Shown: in pieces, positions 45,197 to 54,399 of the stretch | Numbering within the stretch: the first letter of the stretch is position 1 | Layout of the letters: each line of letters opens with the position of its first letter | Assembly (NCBI RefSeq): GCF_029360805.1 | Contig: NZ_JARKNC010000008.1 | Coordinates: 835,308 to 899,307 of the forward strand | From: Daejeonella sp. JGW-45 | GTDB taxonomy: Bacteria; Bacteroidota; Bacteroidia; Sphingobacteriales; Sphingobacteriaceae | DNA: 64,000 bases | Reading direction: 5' to 3' | Notes under the pieces: generated by a model | What the model was told of the DNA's origin: nothing | The model's database searches: none | The model's input: the letters and a program-made list of their open reading frames with translations, nothing else | Position numbers and translations under genes: made by a program

Positions 45197-48001
45197 CTAC
45201 CCCTTAAACCTCTCCTTTAAAAAACTCCCCGTATACGAATTCTTCTCCTTAATCAAATCCTCCGGCGTACCTTCAAACACCACATTACCGCCCCTGTCAC
45301 CGCCTTCCGGGCCGATATCGATCACCCAGTCGGCGCATTTGATCACATCCATATTGTGCTCTATCACGATGATCGTATTACCCTGATCTATCAGCGCATC
45401 GAATGATTTCAGCAGCTTCTTAATGTCGTGAAAATGCAGCCCGGTGGTTGGCTCGTCAAAAATAAAGAGTGTCTTACTACTGTTATTCCCTTTAACCAGG
45501 AAAGAGGCGAGCTTTATCCGTTGAGCCTCACCGCCCGATAAAGTGTTGGACGATTGTCCCAGGTGCACATATCCCAATCCCACGTCAACCAGCGGCTTAA
45601 TCTTTGAAATGATCTTTGGCTCACTTTCGAAAAACTGGAGCGCCTCATCAATAGTCATGTCAAGCACTTCAAAAACATTCTTCTCCTTATAGGTAATGTC
45701 CAGGATATGCTGCTTAAAGCGCTTGCCGTCGCAGGCTTCACATGGGAGAAAAATATCCGCCATAAACTGCATCTCAATCTTTACTTCCCCTTCGCCCTGG
45801 CAAACGTCACACCGCCCGCCTTCAACATTGAATGAAAAAGCTGAGGGTTTAAGCCCGGACGCTTTTGCCGAGCCCTGCGATGCATATAAGTTCCTGATCT
45901 CATCCCAGGCTTTCACGTAGGTAACCGGGTTGGAACGCGACGACCGGCCGATAGGGTTCTGATCCACAATTTCTACCTGCTCCACTTTCGCATAATCTCC
46001 TCCTATGGAATCATAAGCGCCGGTTTGTTCGCCGGAATAGTTTCCAATAGCTTTTTGTAGGGCCGGCTGCAGGATCCGTTTGATCAGGGAGGTTTTTCCT
46101 GAACCTGAAACACCCGAAACAACGCTTAAAACATTCAGCGGGAATTTCACATTCACATGCTTAAGATTATTCTCCCTCGCTCCTTTTATCTCGATGAAAT
46201 CATGCCATTTCCGTCTCTGCTTCGGAATGTCTATCGACTTCTCCCCGCTCAGATATTTGCCGGTCAGGCTATTTTCGTCCTTTAATATCTCGTCAAATGT
46301 CCCCGTGAAAACAAGATTACCTCCATGAGTACCTGCCTCGGGCCCGATATCTATAATGTGATCGGCTGCGTGCATAATCTCCTCCTCATGCTCCACTACC
46401 AAAACCGTATTGCCCACATCCCTCAAGGATTTTAAAACCCCGATCAGGCGGTGAGTATCACGGGGGTGAAGCCCAATGCTGGGCTCGTCCAGCACATATA
46501 CCGAACCTACTAATGAACTTCCCAACGAAGTTGCCAGGTTAATCCGTTGCGACTCGCCGCCCGACAAGGTATTTGAAAGCCTGTTCAGTGTCAGATAGCC
46601 TAAACCTACATCATTCAGGAATTTGATCCGGTTGCTGATCTCCATTAATAAGCGCTTAGCGATCTTTTGTCTTGACGGATCGAGCTCCAGGGTATCAAAA
46701 AACTCCCAGGCTTTATCCAGCGGCATCAATACAATATCAGTGATCGACATGTCATTGATCTTTACATAGGAAGCGTCTTCGCGCAAACGGCTGCCCTTAC
46801 ATTCAGGACAGGTTGTCTTACCCCGGTATCGCGAAAGCATAACGCGATACTGTATTTTGTATGTCTGAGCCTCAAGCTCCTTAAAAAAATCGTCTAAACC
46901 ACTGAAAAAGCTGTTCCCCGTCCAGAGCAATTTTCTTTGCTCATCGGTAAGCTGATTATACGCGCGATGAATCGGGAAATCGAACTTCAGGGCACTTTTC
47001 ACCAGCTTATTAAGCCATTCCCCCATTTTTTCGCCTCTCCAGGGTGCTATGGCACCATCATAGATAGATTTGCTCTTGTCAGGAACAACCAGGTCTTCAT
47101 CTATTCCGATCACCTTTCCATATCCTTCACAACGCTTACATGCCCCATAAGGATTATTAAAGCTGAAGAAGTTTGGCGTAGGCTCCTCGAATCGCATACC
47201 ATCCAGCTCGAAACGGTCGCAAAAAAGATGAACATTGCCGTTTTCCTCGACCAGGCAATCACCCCGGCCTTCAAAAAATGCTGTCTGCGCTGAATCAGCC
47301 ATCCGACTTACTGTTTCCTCATCGCCCGCAACCGAAAGCCGGTCTATAACAATCTTAACATCTGCATCAGTACCGGATTTTTTGTTTCCGGTCGACTTAT
47401 CATCCAGCAGTTCCTCAATCTTTGATAATTTACCATCTATTACAACCCTCGTAAACCCTTTTTGAAGAAGAACAGCGAGTTCTTCTTTCAGCGATCTCTG
47501 ATTATGTGCATGCAGGGGGCACAATATTGTTACAGATGTATCTGGTGTTAAAGCGGAGATAAAATTGACCACATCGGTCACCGTATCTTTCCTGACTTCT
47601 TTGCCTGAAACCGGCGACAGTGTCCGGCCGATCCGCGAGAAAAGCAGCTTCAGATAATCGTAGATCTCTGTCGAAGTGCCCACGGTAGACCTTGGGTTAC
47701 TCGTGATCACCTTCTGTTCAATAGCAATTGCAGGCGCGATACCCTTAATAAAATCCACGTCAGGCTTATTCATACGGCCCATGAACTGCCGGGCATAAGA
47801 GGAAAGGCTCTCTACATAGCGCCTCTGACCTTCGGCATAAAGCGTATCAAAAGCCAGCGATGACTTTCCCGAACCTGACATCCCGGTAATAACAACCAGT
47901 TTATTTTTGGGAATCGCAACATCTATATTCTTTAAGTTGTGCACCCTGGCCCCTTTGATAATGATATTTTTAGCCGGGTCCTTTTCCGCTTCTCTGCTCA
48001 T
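45197..48001 (-). CDS. uvrA: Excinuclease ABC subunit A
   Basis: Damage-recognition ATPase of nucleotide excision repair. Its 934 residues have two ABC modules: Walker [11 protein letters not shown] near 40 and [10 protein letters not shown] near 633, and two [13 protein letters not shown] signatures ([12 protein letters not shown] and [12 protein letters not shown]). It also has zinc-finger cysteine sets [17 protein letters not shown] and [10 protein letters not shown]...CEACDGKRF. Identity is certain. It is monocistronic with a -7 promoter element at 48062-48069. Confidence 0.98.
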   Translation of the reverse strand: MSREAEKDPAKNIIIKGARVHNLKNIDVAIPKNKLVVITGMSGSGKSSLAFDTLYAEGQRRYVESLSSYARQFMGRMNKPDVDFIKGIAPAIAIEQKVITSNPRSTVGTSTEIYDYLKLLFSRIGRTLSPVSGKEVRKDTVTDVVNFISALTPDTSVTILCPLHAHNQRSLKEELAVLLQKGFTRVVIDGKLSKIEELLDDKSTGNKKSGTDADVKIVIDRLSVAGDEETVSRMADSAQTAFFEGRGDCLVEENGNVHLFCDRFELDGMRFEEPTPNFFSFNNPYGACKRCEGYGKVIGIDEDLVVPDKSKSIYDGAIAPWRGEKMGEWLNKLVKSALKFDFPIHRAYNQLTDEQRKLLWTGNSFFSGLDDFFKELEAQTYKIQYRVMLSRYRGKTTCPECKGSRLREDASYVKINDMSITDIVLMPLDKAWEFFDTLELDPSRQKIAKRLLMEISNRIKFLNDVGLGYLTLNRLSNTLSGGESQRINLATSLGSSLVGSVYVLDEPSIGLHPRDTHRLIGVLKSLRDVGNTVLVVEHEEEIMHAADHIIDIGPEAGTHGGNLVFTGTFDEILKDENSLTGKYLSGEKSIDIPKQRRKWHDFIEIKGARENNLKHVNVKFPLNVLSVVSGVSGSGKTSLIKRILQPALQKAIGNYSGEQTGAYDSIGGDYAKVEQVEIVDQNPIGRSSRSNPVTYVKAWDEIRNLYASQGSAKASGLKPSAFSFNVEGGRCDVCQGEGEVKIEMQFMADIFLPCEACDGKRFKQHILDITYKEKNVFEVLDMTIDEALQFFESEPKIISKIKPLVDVGLGYVHLGQSSNTLSGGEAQRIKLASFLVKGNNSSKTLFIFDEPTTGLHFHDIKKLLKSFDALIDQGNTIIVIEHNMDVIKCADWVIDIGPEGGDRGGNVVFEGTPEDLIKEKNSYTGSFLKERFKG

Positions 48002-48061
48002 TCAGTAAACCTATATTCTTTTATATTACGTATATGTAAATATATGCGCGATTTGAATTTG

Positions 48062-48069
48062 CAAAAATA
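48062..48069 (-). promoter_or_regulatory. -7 element TATTTTTG upstream of uvrA
   Basis: An exact TAnnTTTG match on the minus strand, 60 bp before the uvrA ATG. The -33 element is not clear. Confidence 0.45.
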
Positions 48070-48109
48070 CGGCTATATGAGCTTAAAACCGAAGATTGAA
48101 TAATTATTC

Positions 48110-48140
48110 TTTGATATTGGCAAAATAATTGTTTCATTTG
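48110..48140 (+). promoter_or_regulatory. Possible promoter of the ECF sigma gene
   Basis: TTTG at 48110-48113, a 19-nt spacer, then TTCATTTG at 48133-48140 (one mismatch to TAnnTTTG). A second candidate nearer the gene is the acttttgataatatta element at 48207-48222, which recurs in front of recA. Confidence 0.4.
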
Positions 48141-48242
48141 GGATTAATAACCAGATCAACCAACCATAAATAGGAGAAAAACTATCGGATAAACTCTACT
48201 TCATTAACTTTTGATAATATTATAAAAAAGGGAATTTAGAGT

Positions 48243-48839
48243 ATGAGTTCTATAAAACTTCAATCGAAGAGCGATCAGGATCTGGTGCATCAGTATTTAG
48301 AGGGTCATGAATCCAGTCTGGAGGAATTGATCCGCCGTCACAAAACAAAAATTTACACATCAATTTATTTATTGGTAAAAGACTCCTATCTCGCGGAGGA
48401 TATTTTTCAGGATGCTTTTATAAAGGTTATTAATACGCTGAAGGCGGGGAAATATAACGAGGAAGGCAAGTTCCTGCCATGGGTTATCCGGATTGCACAC
48501 AATCTGGTGATCGATCATTTCCGTAAAGAGAAACGTACGCCGGTAGTTACTACTGTAGAGGGCTTTGATATTTTTGAAGTCTTAAAGTTCTATGATGAGA
48601 GTACTGAAGACCGGATCATACGTGAGCAAACTCACAAGGACCTAAGGGAACTCATTCATCTTTTACCTCCCGAACAGAAAGAAGTCCTGATCATGCGCCA
48701 TTATGGAGAGCTGAGCTTCAAGGAGATTGCTGACATTACCGATGTGAGTATCAATACCGCGCTGGGCCGCATGCGTTATGCCCTGAATAACCTTCGCAAA
48801 ATGATGATGAGCAAGGAACTGAGTTTGAAGAATACGTAG
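48243..48839 (+). CDS. RNA polymerase sigma factor, ECF (sigma-70) family
   Basis: A 198-residue ECF sigma factor. Region 2 runs LEELIRRHKTKIYTSIYLLVKDSYLAEDIFQDAFIKV (cited as landmarks LEELIRRH, AEDIFQDAF) with FLPWVIRIAHNLVIDHFRKEKR, and region 4 has LPPEQKEVLIMRHYGELSFKEIA with helix-turn-helix DVSINTALGRMRYA (each cited in part). No anti-sigma gene or FecR lies next to it, so it is probably not a classic FecI-type pair. A 65-codon gene follows 150 bp later. Confidence 0.93.
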   Translation: MSSIKLQSKSDQDLVHQYLEGHESSLEELIRRHKTKIYTSIYLLVKDSYLAEDIFQDAFIKVINTLKAGKYNEEGKFLPWVIRIAHNLVIDHFRKEKRTPVVTTVEGFDIFEVLKFYDESTEDRIIREQTHKDLRELIHLLPPEQKEVLIMRHYGELSFKEIADITDVSINTALGRMRYALNNLRKMMMSKELSLKNT

Positions 48840-48841
48840 AG

Positions 48842-48922
48842 ATACGAGATGCGAGAAGCGAGCTTTGAGGCTCGTTATATCTTAAGACCCGTTTCTCGTT
48901 TCGCGTTTCCCGCCTTCCTAAT
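48842..48922. repeat. Inverted gcgag/ctcgc word pair after the sigma gene
   Basis: gatacgagatgcgagaagcgagc (48842-48864) faces cccgtttctcgtttcgcgtttc (about 48890-48911), with a short inner dyad tttgaggctcg. Its place just after the sigma gene suggests a 3' hairpin. Confidence 0.6.
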
Positions 48923-48998
48923 AAAAGTGTAAATTATTTCACTTTAGATATAACATTCGTAAATTAAGTACGTTTAAAATTAAAACCTTTATGTGCTT

Positions 48999-49190
48999 AT
49001 GATAGAAACCTCTACTCCAACAACAAATTCTTTACAAAACGACATGGTTCAAAACACTGCTACAGCCGAAGACCTCGGTGAAGAGGAACAGTCTTTCTAT
49101 GATTCGATTAAAAAAAATCTGAATACAATAGTTAGAACTCCAGGCAAAGATGTCATCGCCCGAATATTGAAATACTCAAAATCGGTGTAA
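48999..49190 (+). CDS. Small acidic hypothetical protein
   Basis: A 63-residue protein starting MIETSTPTTNSL (ATG 48999; another ATG two codons upstream at 48993 is possible). The first half is Ser/Thr/Asn-rich and acidic (LGEEEQSFYDSI). The second half is basic and probably helical (IKKNLNTIVRTPGKDVIARILKYSK). A perfect intrinsic terminator starts 10 bp after its stop, which supports it as a real transcribed gene. I do not recognise the family. Confidence 0.6.
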   Translation: MIETSTPTTNSLQNDMVQNTATAEDLGEEEQSFYDSIKKNLNTIVRTPGKDVIARILKYSKSV

Positions 49191-49200
49191 GAATTCCCAA

Positions 49201-49228
49201 AAAAGCCAGCTCAAGAGCTGGCTTTTTT
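49201..49228 (+). terminator. Intrinsic terminator after the small acidic protein
   Basis: aaaagccagct-caag-agctggctttt: an 11-bp perfect stem followed by Ts. The A-rich left side also allows function on the minus strand. Confidence 0.93.
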
Positions 49229-49281
49229 GATTGTTAATAATTTCAAAACAGATTTCTGCTTCATCTGCCTATCTTTAGCGC

Positions 49282-50070
49282 GTGCTAAGAAAAGACCGTT
49301 ATAAAGCCTTTGTCGACTATTTCTCATCCCACCAACCGGACGCAGAAACAGAATTAAACTATGGCAATCCCTTTGAGCTTCTTGTTGCTGTAATCTTGTC
49401 GGCTCAATGCACCGACAAGCGGATTAACCTGGTTACTCCGAAACTTTTTGAACGCTTTCCCGACCCGCAGAGCCTGGCGCAATCCACACCCGAAGAAGTC
49501 TTTACCTATATCCGCAGCGTCAGCTATCCTAACAATAAAGCCAAACACCTGGTGGGAATGGCTCAAAAGCTACTCTCCGAATTCAATGGTGTAGTGCCTT
49601 CAGAAATTGATGACCTGCAGAAGATGCCCGGCGTGGGACGAAAGACAGCGAATGTGATCGCATCCGTAATTTATAACGCCCCGGCGATGGCCGTTGATAC
49701 CCACGTTTTCAGAGTAGCAAACCGTATCGGGCTCACCAGGAACGCGACCACACCCCTCGCTGTAGAGAAGCAGCTGGTAAAATACCTACCGCAGGATAAA
49801 ATCTATGTAGCACATCACTGGTTAATTCTTCATGGACGATATATTTGCGTGGCAAGGAACCCGAAATGCCACATCTGCCCGCTTACCTGGTTTTGCAAAT
49901 ATTATCAGCAGAGCCAGACAGAAACGGCACTTTTAAAACAAGAGGCCAGGCTTAAAAGCAAAAAGCTCGCAGCTAAGAAAAAGAACGAGGGCAGCAAAAC
50001 GGGAAGAATATTAAAAAAGCTGGCGGAGAATACCCTGCGAAAGATGGAAGACGATCAGAAAAAAATATAA
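49282..50070 (+). CDS. nth: Endonuclease III
   Basis: DNA glycosylase/AP lyase for oxidised pyrimidines. The HhH-GPD core has LSAQCTDKRIN, the helix-hairpin-helix LQKMPGVGRKTANVI with the catalytic Lys, and the catalytic Asp in MAVDTHVFRVANRIGL. The [4Fe-4S] loop is C-x6-C-x2-C-x5-C (CVARNPKCHICPLTWFC). The start is GTG at 49282. A Lys-rich tail of about 50 residues extends beyond the usual E. coli length (262 versus 211 residues). recA follows 61 bp later. Confidence 0.95.
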   Translation: MLRKDRYKAFVDYFSSHQPDAETELNYGNPFELLVAVILSAQCTDKRINLVTPKLFERFPDPQSLAQSTPEEVFTYIRSVSYPNNKAKHLVGMAQKLLSEFNGVVPSEIDDLQKMPGVGRKTANVIASVIYNAPAMAVDTHVFRVANRIGLTRNATTPLAVEKQLVKYLPQDKIYVAHHWLILHGRYICVARNPKCHICPLTWFCKYYQQSQTETALLKQEARLKSKKLAAKKKNEGSKTGRILKKLAENTLRKMEDDQKKI

Positions 50071-50104
50071 TGATAATATTTTTAGCATTTTAAATAATTA
50101 TTTT

Positions 50105-50112
50105 TACTTTTG
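50105..50112 (+). promoter_or_regulatory. -7 element TACTTTTG upstream of recA
   Basis: A perfect TAnnTTTG, 19 bp before the recA ATG, giving a very short leader. It lies within the 16-bp word acttttgataatatta that is repeated exactly in front of the ECF sigma gene. No SOS-type dyad is evident. Confidence 0.5.
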
Positions 50113-50131
50113 ATAATATTAAACTAAAATA

Positions 50132-51142
50132 ATGAGTAACGCAGATAAATTAAAGGCTTTACAGCTTACGCTGGACAAACTTGAAAAATCATACGGTAAA
50201 GGCACTGTCATGAAACTCGGCGACGATGCTGTAGAACCCATAGAATCCATTTCTACGGGCTCCATCAGCCTTGACATTGCATTAGGCATTGGCGGTCTCC
50301 CGAAAGGCAGGGTGATCGAGGTCTACGGGCCTGAATCATCCGGTAAAACGACTTTAGCTATCCATGCAATCGCCGAAGCTCAAAAAAAAGGGGGAATCGC
50401 TGCATTCATTGATGCAGAGCATGCCTTTGATAAGTTTTACGCGAGCAAATTGGGCGTTGATATAGAAAACCTGCTTATCTCTCAACCTGACAACGGCGAG
50501 CAGGCATTAGAAATTGCGGATAACCTTATCCGTTCAGGAGCGATTGACATCATCGTAATTGACTCGGTTGCTGCCCTTGTTCCGAAAGCTGAGATAGAAG
50601 GTGAAATGGGTGATTCTAAAATGGGCCTCCACGCCCGTTTAATGTCGCAAGCCCTTCGTAAATTAACCGGGACTATTTCAAAAACCGGCTGCTGCTGTAT
50701 ATTCATTAACCAGTTACGTGATAAGATCGGGGTTATGTTCGGAAGCCCTGAAACCACTACAGGTGGAAATGCTCTGAAATTTTATGCTTCGGTACGTTTA
50801 GATATCCGCCGGATCTCTCAGATTAAGGACACTGACGAGGTTTCAGGAAACAGGGTGAAAGTGAAGGTCGTGAAAAATAAACTTGCTCCTCCTTTCCGTA
50901 TCGCAGAATTTGATGTCATGTTCGGCGAGGGTATATCAAAAGCCGGGGAGATCATCGACCTGGGGGTCGACTTTGATATCATTAAAAAAGCTGGTTCATG
51001 GTTCAGCTACGGCGATACCAAATTAGGCCAGGGACGGGATGCTGTAAAAGCGCTGCTCTTAGATAACCCGGATCTGATGGACGAATTGGAAACCAGGATT
51101 AAGGCAACGGTTACGGCTGATCATCTGGAAGAGAAGTTGTAA
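50132..51142 (+). CDS. recA: Recombinase RecA
   Basis: Strand-exchange ATPase for homologous recombination and SOS signalling. Its 336 residues carry Walker [10 protein letters not shown] (66-74), Walker [13 protein letters not shown], the L1/L2 loop region [17 protein letters not shown] and [21 protein letters not shown] (cited in part). The C-terminus is short and acidic. A strong intrinsic terminator follows. Confidence 0.98.
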   Translation: MSNADKLKALQLTLDKLEKSYGKGTVMKLGDDAVEPIESISTGSISLDIALGIGGLPKGRVIEVYGPESSGKTTLAIHAIAEAQKKGGIAAFIDAEHAFDKFYASKLGVDIENLLISQPDNGEQALEIADNLIRSGAIDIIVIDSVAALVPKAEIEGEMGDSKMGLHARLMSQALRKLTGTISKTGCCCIFINQLRDKIGVMFGSPETTTGGNALKFYASVRLDIRRISQIKDTDEVSGNRVKVKVVKNKLAPPFRIAEFDVMFGEGISKAGEIIDLGVDFDIIKKAGSWFSYGDTKLGQGRDAVKALLLDNPDLMDELETRIKATVTADHLEEKL

Positions 51143-51160
51143 AACGAGATATATAACAGG

Positions 51161-51190
51161 AAAGCCCCCGATTCGATCAGGGGCTTTTTT
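51161..51190 (+). terminator. Intrinsic terminator of recA
   Basis: aaagcccc / ggggcttt pair over 8 bp around an 11-nt loop and are followed by Ts. It also lies between recA and the convergent esterase gene. Confidence 0.9.
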
Positions 51191-51227
51191 AGTTTACGCA
51201 GGTTCCAGCTTTCGCTGGAATAACAAC

Positions 51228-52529
51228 TTATTTTACCCCCAACTTCGCCTGCAGCCATCTCTCCATTCCTTCCCTTTGCTCAGGAAATTGCCAGTGGCCC
51301 GTTTCCAGAAATAAATCCAAAGATTTTGGAGCGGTAATCACATTATAGGCGGCATGCATCGATGTTGGCGGACAGGTTTCATCATTAAAGCCCCAGGTAT
51401 ATTTTCCGGGAACTTTAAGAAGCCGGGCGAAATTAACCACGTCATAGTAACCGGTAGTTCTGATCTTATCTTTCGTGCTTATAGCATTAACGTTGTCTTT
51501 ATTAAACATATGAGGCCACCCTCCGGCACGGCCTATAAGGAAGCCGGTCAGGTCGCTCAAGGCAGGATAGTACGCTCCGAGGAACTTAACCCTCGGATCA
51601 AGAGCTGCCGTAATTATTGAAAGGGCGCCCCCCTGGCTTCCGCCGGTAACCCCCAGGTTAGTGCCGTCAAACTGCGGAAGGCTCGTAAGAAAGTCATTCG
51701 CCCGCACACAGCCCATATATACCCGCTTGAAATAATATCTTTCCGGATCCTCCAGGTTAAATGTCTGGTAGCCTGACAAAGCACCACCCGAAAGATTGGC
51801 ATACTGGCTAAGATCCATGTTAACCGGTATACCGTGAATACCGATCTCCAGTGTAATGACACCTTTCTCTGCGGTAGCAATATCCCCGTTATATGGTCTT
51901 ATTCCTGCACCAGGAACCCGCAGCAATGCCGGATACTTTCCTTCCTTCTTAGGCACGGATAGTATCCCGTAAAGGCGCGCGCCTGGCCTGAAGTTCTGAA
52001 GATTAATATGATAGACATTAACTTTCTCCGTCGAGCGTTCAGGCATCAAGGTCATCCGCGCGTCCATCGGAATCTTTGCCAGGTCGGCCTTGGCATTGTC
52101 CCAAAACTGAACGAAGTCAGCAGGGTTTTCGCCCGCCGGTTTGATCATCGCAGGATCAAATCCAGCCGTTGCCAGTCCGCGGTATCTTTTACCATTAAAT
52201 TCAGCATAAACCACACATCGCAGAAATCCCGGTTTGGTCATCGTTCCGCCGTCAATAGTGAAGCGGCCCTCGTTGGATACCATGGAGTCAACTTTGACAG
52301 GGGGCATTTTTTCAGGTCCCACCTCGTACCTGACCTTCACATTTTTCAAGGGATTACCCGCGTGCGTGATGTTTACCGTAAACTTTACTTTCTCGCCGGG
52401 GCGGTACTCCCAGTTGGTATGATCCGGCGCTACCATTACTTTTACAAGCTGCTCGGCTGGCTGACCAAAGCTTTCCTGCATTCCTATGAAAAGGAACAGG
52501 AGGAATAATACAGATTTAAAATGTCTCAT
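51228..52529 (-). CDS. Exported acetylxylan esterase-like alpha/beta hydrolase
   Basis: A 433-residue protein with a signal peptide (MRHFKSVLFLLFLFIGMQESFG). An Ig-like beta domain (about 25-125) precedes an AXE1/CE7-type alpha/beta hydrolase. The nucleophile Ser is in GVTGGSQGGALS, and the catalytic His is probably in ETGHWQFPE near the end. CE7 enzymes deacetylate xylan oligomers or cephalosporins. No polysaccharide-utilisation genes (susCD) are near, so the natural substrate is open. Confidence 0.85.
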   Translation of the reverse strand: MRHFKSVLFLLFLFIGMQESFGQPAEQLVKVMVAPDHTNWEYRPGEKVKFTVNITHAGNPLKNVKVRYEVGPEKMPPVKVDSMVSNEGRFTIDGGTMTKPGFLRCVVYAEFNGKRYRGLATAGFDPAMIKPAGENPADFVQFWDNAKADLAKIPMDARMTLMPERSTEKVNVYHINLQNFRPGARLYGILSVPKKEGKYPALLRVPGAGIRPYNGDIATAEKGVITLEIGIHGIPVNMDLSQYANLSGGALSGYQTFNLEDPERYYFKRVYMGCVRANDFLTSLPQFDGTNLGVTGGSQGGALSIITAALDPRVKFLGAYYPALSDLTGFLIGRAGGWPHMFNKDNVNAISTKDKIRTTGYYDVVNFARLLKVPGKYTWGFNDETCPPTSMHAAYNVITAPKSLDLFLETGHWQFPEQREGMERWLQAKLGVK

Positions 52530-52617
52530 TGATAAAAATTTAATTCTGCAATAAGTTGCATTTAATTTTCACAATAAGCAATATCTGGGAAGGATTTTTG
52601 AAAGAAGGTCCAAGGGA

Positions 52618-52665
52618 GAGGTTCCTCTCGTCGTTCGGAATGACGATGATCTTTCTAGGAACCTC
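52618..52665. repeat. REP-like inverted repeat (gaggttcct ... aggaacctc)
   Basis: Perfect 9-bp arms at 52618-52626 and 52657-52665 enclose cgtcgttcggaatgacg, itself a dyad. The wording cgttcggaatgacg with gaggttcct is one I know as a dispersed intergenic repeat in Bacteroidota genomes. It lies between the YtxH-like gene and the esterase gene. Confidence 0.7.
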
Positions 52666-52705
52666 CAACCTGCCTGTAATAAATGTAAGAGGTCGTCTTA
52701 TAACA

Positions 52706-52736
52706 ACAAGGGGAAACTAAAATAGCTTCCCCTTGT
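52706..52736 (-). terminator. Hairpin after the YtxH-like gene
   Basis: acaaggggaa / ttccccttgt is a perfect 10-bp stem with an 11-nt loop, 23 bp beyond the stop. The T-run on the minus strand is weak (ttgttgttat), so termination is likely but not certain. Confidence 0.6.
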
Positions 52737-52759
52737 CCTTTTAAACGATCACGTTCGTT

Positions 52760-53023
52760 TTAAGAATACTTTCTGGCATCCTCAAGCAATCCATTGGCTT
52801 TATGTCCAATAAACTCCGAGGCCTCTTTGCCAGCTGCTGCCAATACTGAACCTTTTTCAGATCCGACAGCCATTAATTTATCCGTAACATCCTTCACGGT
52901 ATTCAGCAAACTTGACCAGTTCTGCTTTCCGTTCTCTGTACTCATAAAATACCAGGTGGCTGCTCCCGCTGCGACGCCGGCAATAATTGCTAAAGCAATC
53001 TTCGAATTTTTGTCATTTTTCAT
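52760..53023 (-). CDS. YtxH-like small membrane protein
   Basis: An 87-residue protein. A short basic start (MKNDKNSK) is followed by one membrane segment (IALAIIAGVAAGAATWYFM) and a soluble amphipathic, Lys/Glu-rich helical part (WSSLLNTVKDVTDKLMAVG). This layout fits YtxH/gas-vesicle-like stress proteins of unknown role. Start set at the ATG 53021-53023; a TTG two codons earlier is less likely. The next upstream gene on this strand is the 57-residue membrane protein. Confidence 0.75.
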   Translation of the reverse strand: MKNDKNSKIALAIIAGVAAGAATWYFMSTENGKQNWSSLLNTVKDVTDKLMAVGSEKGSVLAAAGKEASEFIGHKANGLLEDARKYS

Positions 53024-53145
53024 CAGCAAGTAGTTTTGTTTAATAGTGATGATCTGCAGAACTCATGCAGATTCCGTAATTCTCATTTCGGAATAAATAT
53101 CCAATACCCTGCCAAAGTCAACAAAGAGCAGCGATTGCCTTATTT

Positions 53146-53319
53146 TTATTTGCCCCTGGTCATGAGGTACATAAACATGACTCCGGCTATGACCATAAAA
53201 GCTAACACCATAAGTCCTATTTTGCCTTTACGTTTATCCTCTTTCATCAGCCAGATCAGAAAACCTACCAGCGGGATCAGGAAAATAAGAAAGAAGATGA
53301 TACTTGGAGCACTCAGCAT
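53146..53319 (-). CDS. Small two-helix membrane protein, unrecognised
   Basis: A 57-residue frame found by direct reading. MLSAPSIIFFLIFLIPLVGF forms the first hydrophobic helix, KEDKRKGK is a basic loop, and IGLMVLAFMVIAGVMFMYLM is the second helix, with MTRGK at the end. ATG at 53317-53319. The positive loop between two helices suggests a hairpin with both termini outside. It lies between tsaD and the YtxH-like gene on the same strand, 33 bp after tsaD... that is, downstream of no close gene except tsaD's start side. No family recognised. Confidence 0.6.
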   Translation of the reverse strand: MLSAPSIIFFLIFLIPLVGFLIWLMKEDKRKGKIGLMVLAFMVIAGVMFMYLMTRGK

Positions 53320-53352
53320 AATTGTTGTATAAATGTGTTGGCAAAGGTATTA

Positions 53353-54354
53353 TTAAAAATGCATCCGGGCTAAGGGAGCTACGTCCTGGCCGGCAAATTC
53401 CTTATTTAAATATTTATAATGCCCCGCTATCGCAATCATACCCGCGTTGTCGGTACAATATTGAAACTGGGGAATGAATACCTTCCAGTTGTGAATGGCG
53501 GCGGCCTCCTGAAGTGCGCTTCTTAATCCTGAATTCGCAGAAACCCCACCTGCTATGGCTATCCGGCTGATCTGGTACTCGGCTGCTGCCTTTTTTATTT
53601 TATTGAGTAAAATGGTAATGATCCGGTTCTGCACTGAAGCGCAGATATCATTTATGTTCTTAACCAGGAAATCCGGGTCAGCCTTTACCTGATCCCGCAC
53701 AAAATACATAATGGACGTTTTCAGGCCACTGAAGCTAAAATCAAGGCCGGGAATCTGAGGCTCCGGGAATTTATAGGCATCCGGATTGCCGTCCTTCGCA
53801 TATTTATCGATAAGCGGTCCGCCGGGATAAGGCAAGCCAAGGATTTTCGCAGTTTTGTCGAACGCCTCACCTGCAGCATCATCGGTAGTCTGCCCGATAA
53901 CCTCCATATCGAAATAGTCTTTTACGAGCACAATCTGGGTATGCCCGCCCGACACGGTAAGACATAGAAAAGGGAAAGAGGGTTTATCGTCATCTATAAA
54001 GTGCGCCAGGATATGAGCCTGCATATGATTCACTTCTATTAGCGGCAGGTGGTTCGCCAGGGCAAAGGCCTTTGCAAAGGACGTTCCAACCAATAATGAG
54101 CCTAATAAACCCGGGCCGCGAGTAAAAGCTACGGCATCAATGTCATTTTTATGTATTTTTGCCTTGGATATAGCCTCCTGCACTGCCGGAACTATATTCT
54201 GCTGGTGAACGCGGGATGCCAACTCGGGCACAACGCCTCCATAATTTTGATGGACAAGCTGGTTAGCAATAATATTAGACGATATTTTACCGTCTATACA
54301 AATAGATGCTGATGTATCGTCGCAGGACGATTCAATGCCTAGGATTATTGCCAA
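53353..54354 (-). CDS. tsaD: tRNA N6-adenosine threonylcarbamoyltransferase
   Basis: Transfers the threonylcarbamoyl group to A37 of ANN-decoding tRNAs. Its 333 residues contain ILGIESSCDDTSASI, the metal-binding HMQAHILAH (near 110), LTVSGGHTQIV and AIAGGVSANSGLR, all family hallmarks. The start is TTG (54352-54354), because the frame has a stop eight codons upstream and no ATG before the conserved AIILGIESS. It diverges from tamB across a spacer of under 50 bp if the ATC start proposed for tamB is right. Confidence 0.96.
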   Translation of the reverse strand: MAIILGIESSCDDTSASICIDGKISSNIIANQLVHQNYGGVVPELASRVHQQNIVPAVQEAISKAKIHKNDIDAVAFTRGPGLLGSLLVGTSFAKAFALANHLPLIEVNHMQAHILAHFIDDDKPSFPFLCLTVSGGHTQIVLVKDYFDMEVIGQTTDDAAGEAFDKTAKILGLPYPGGPLIDKYAKDGNPDAYKFPEPQIPGLDFSFSGLKTSIMYFVRDQVKADPDFLVKNINDICASVQNRIITILLNKIKKAAAEYQISRIAIAGGVSANSGLRSALQEAAAIHNWKVFIPQFQYCTDNAGMIAIAGHYKYLNKEFAGQDVAPLARMHF

Positions 54355-54399
54355 AACTATATAGTTAAAAAGATGTTATCTGACTAAAAATACAAATTT

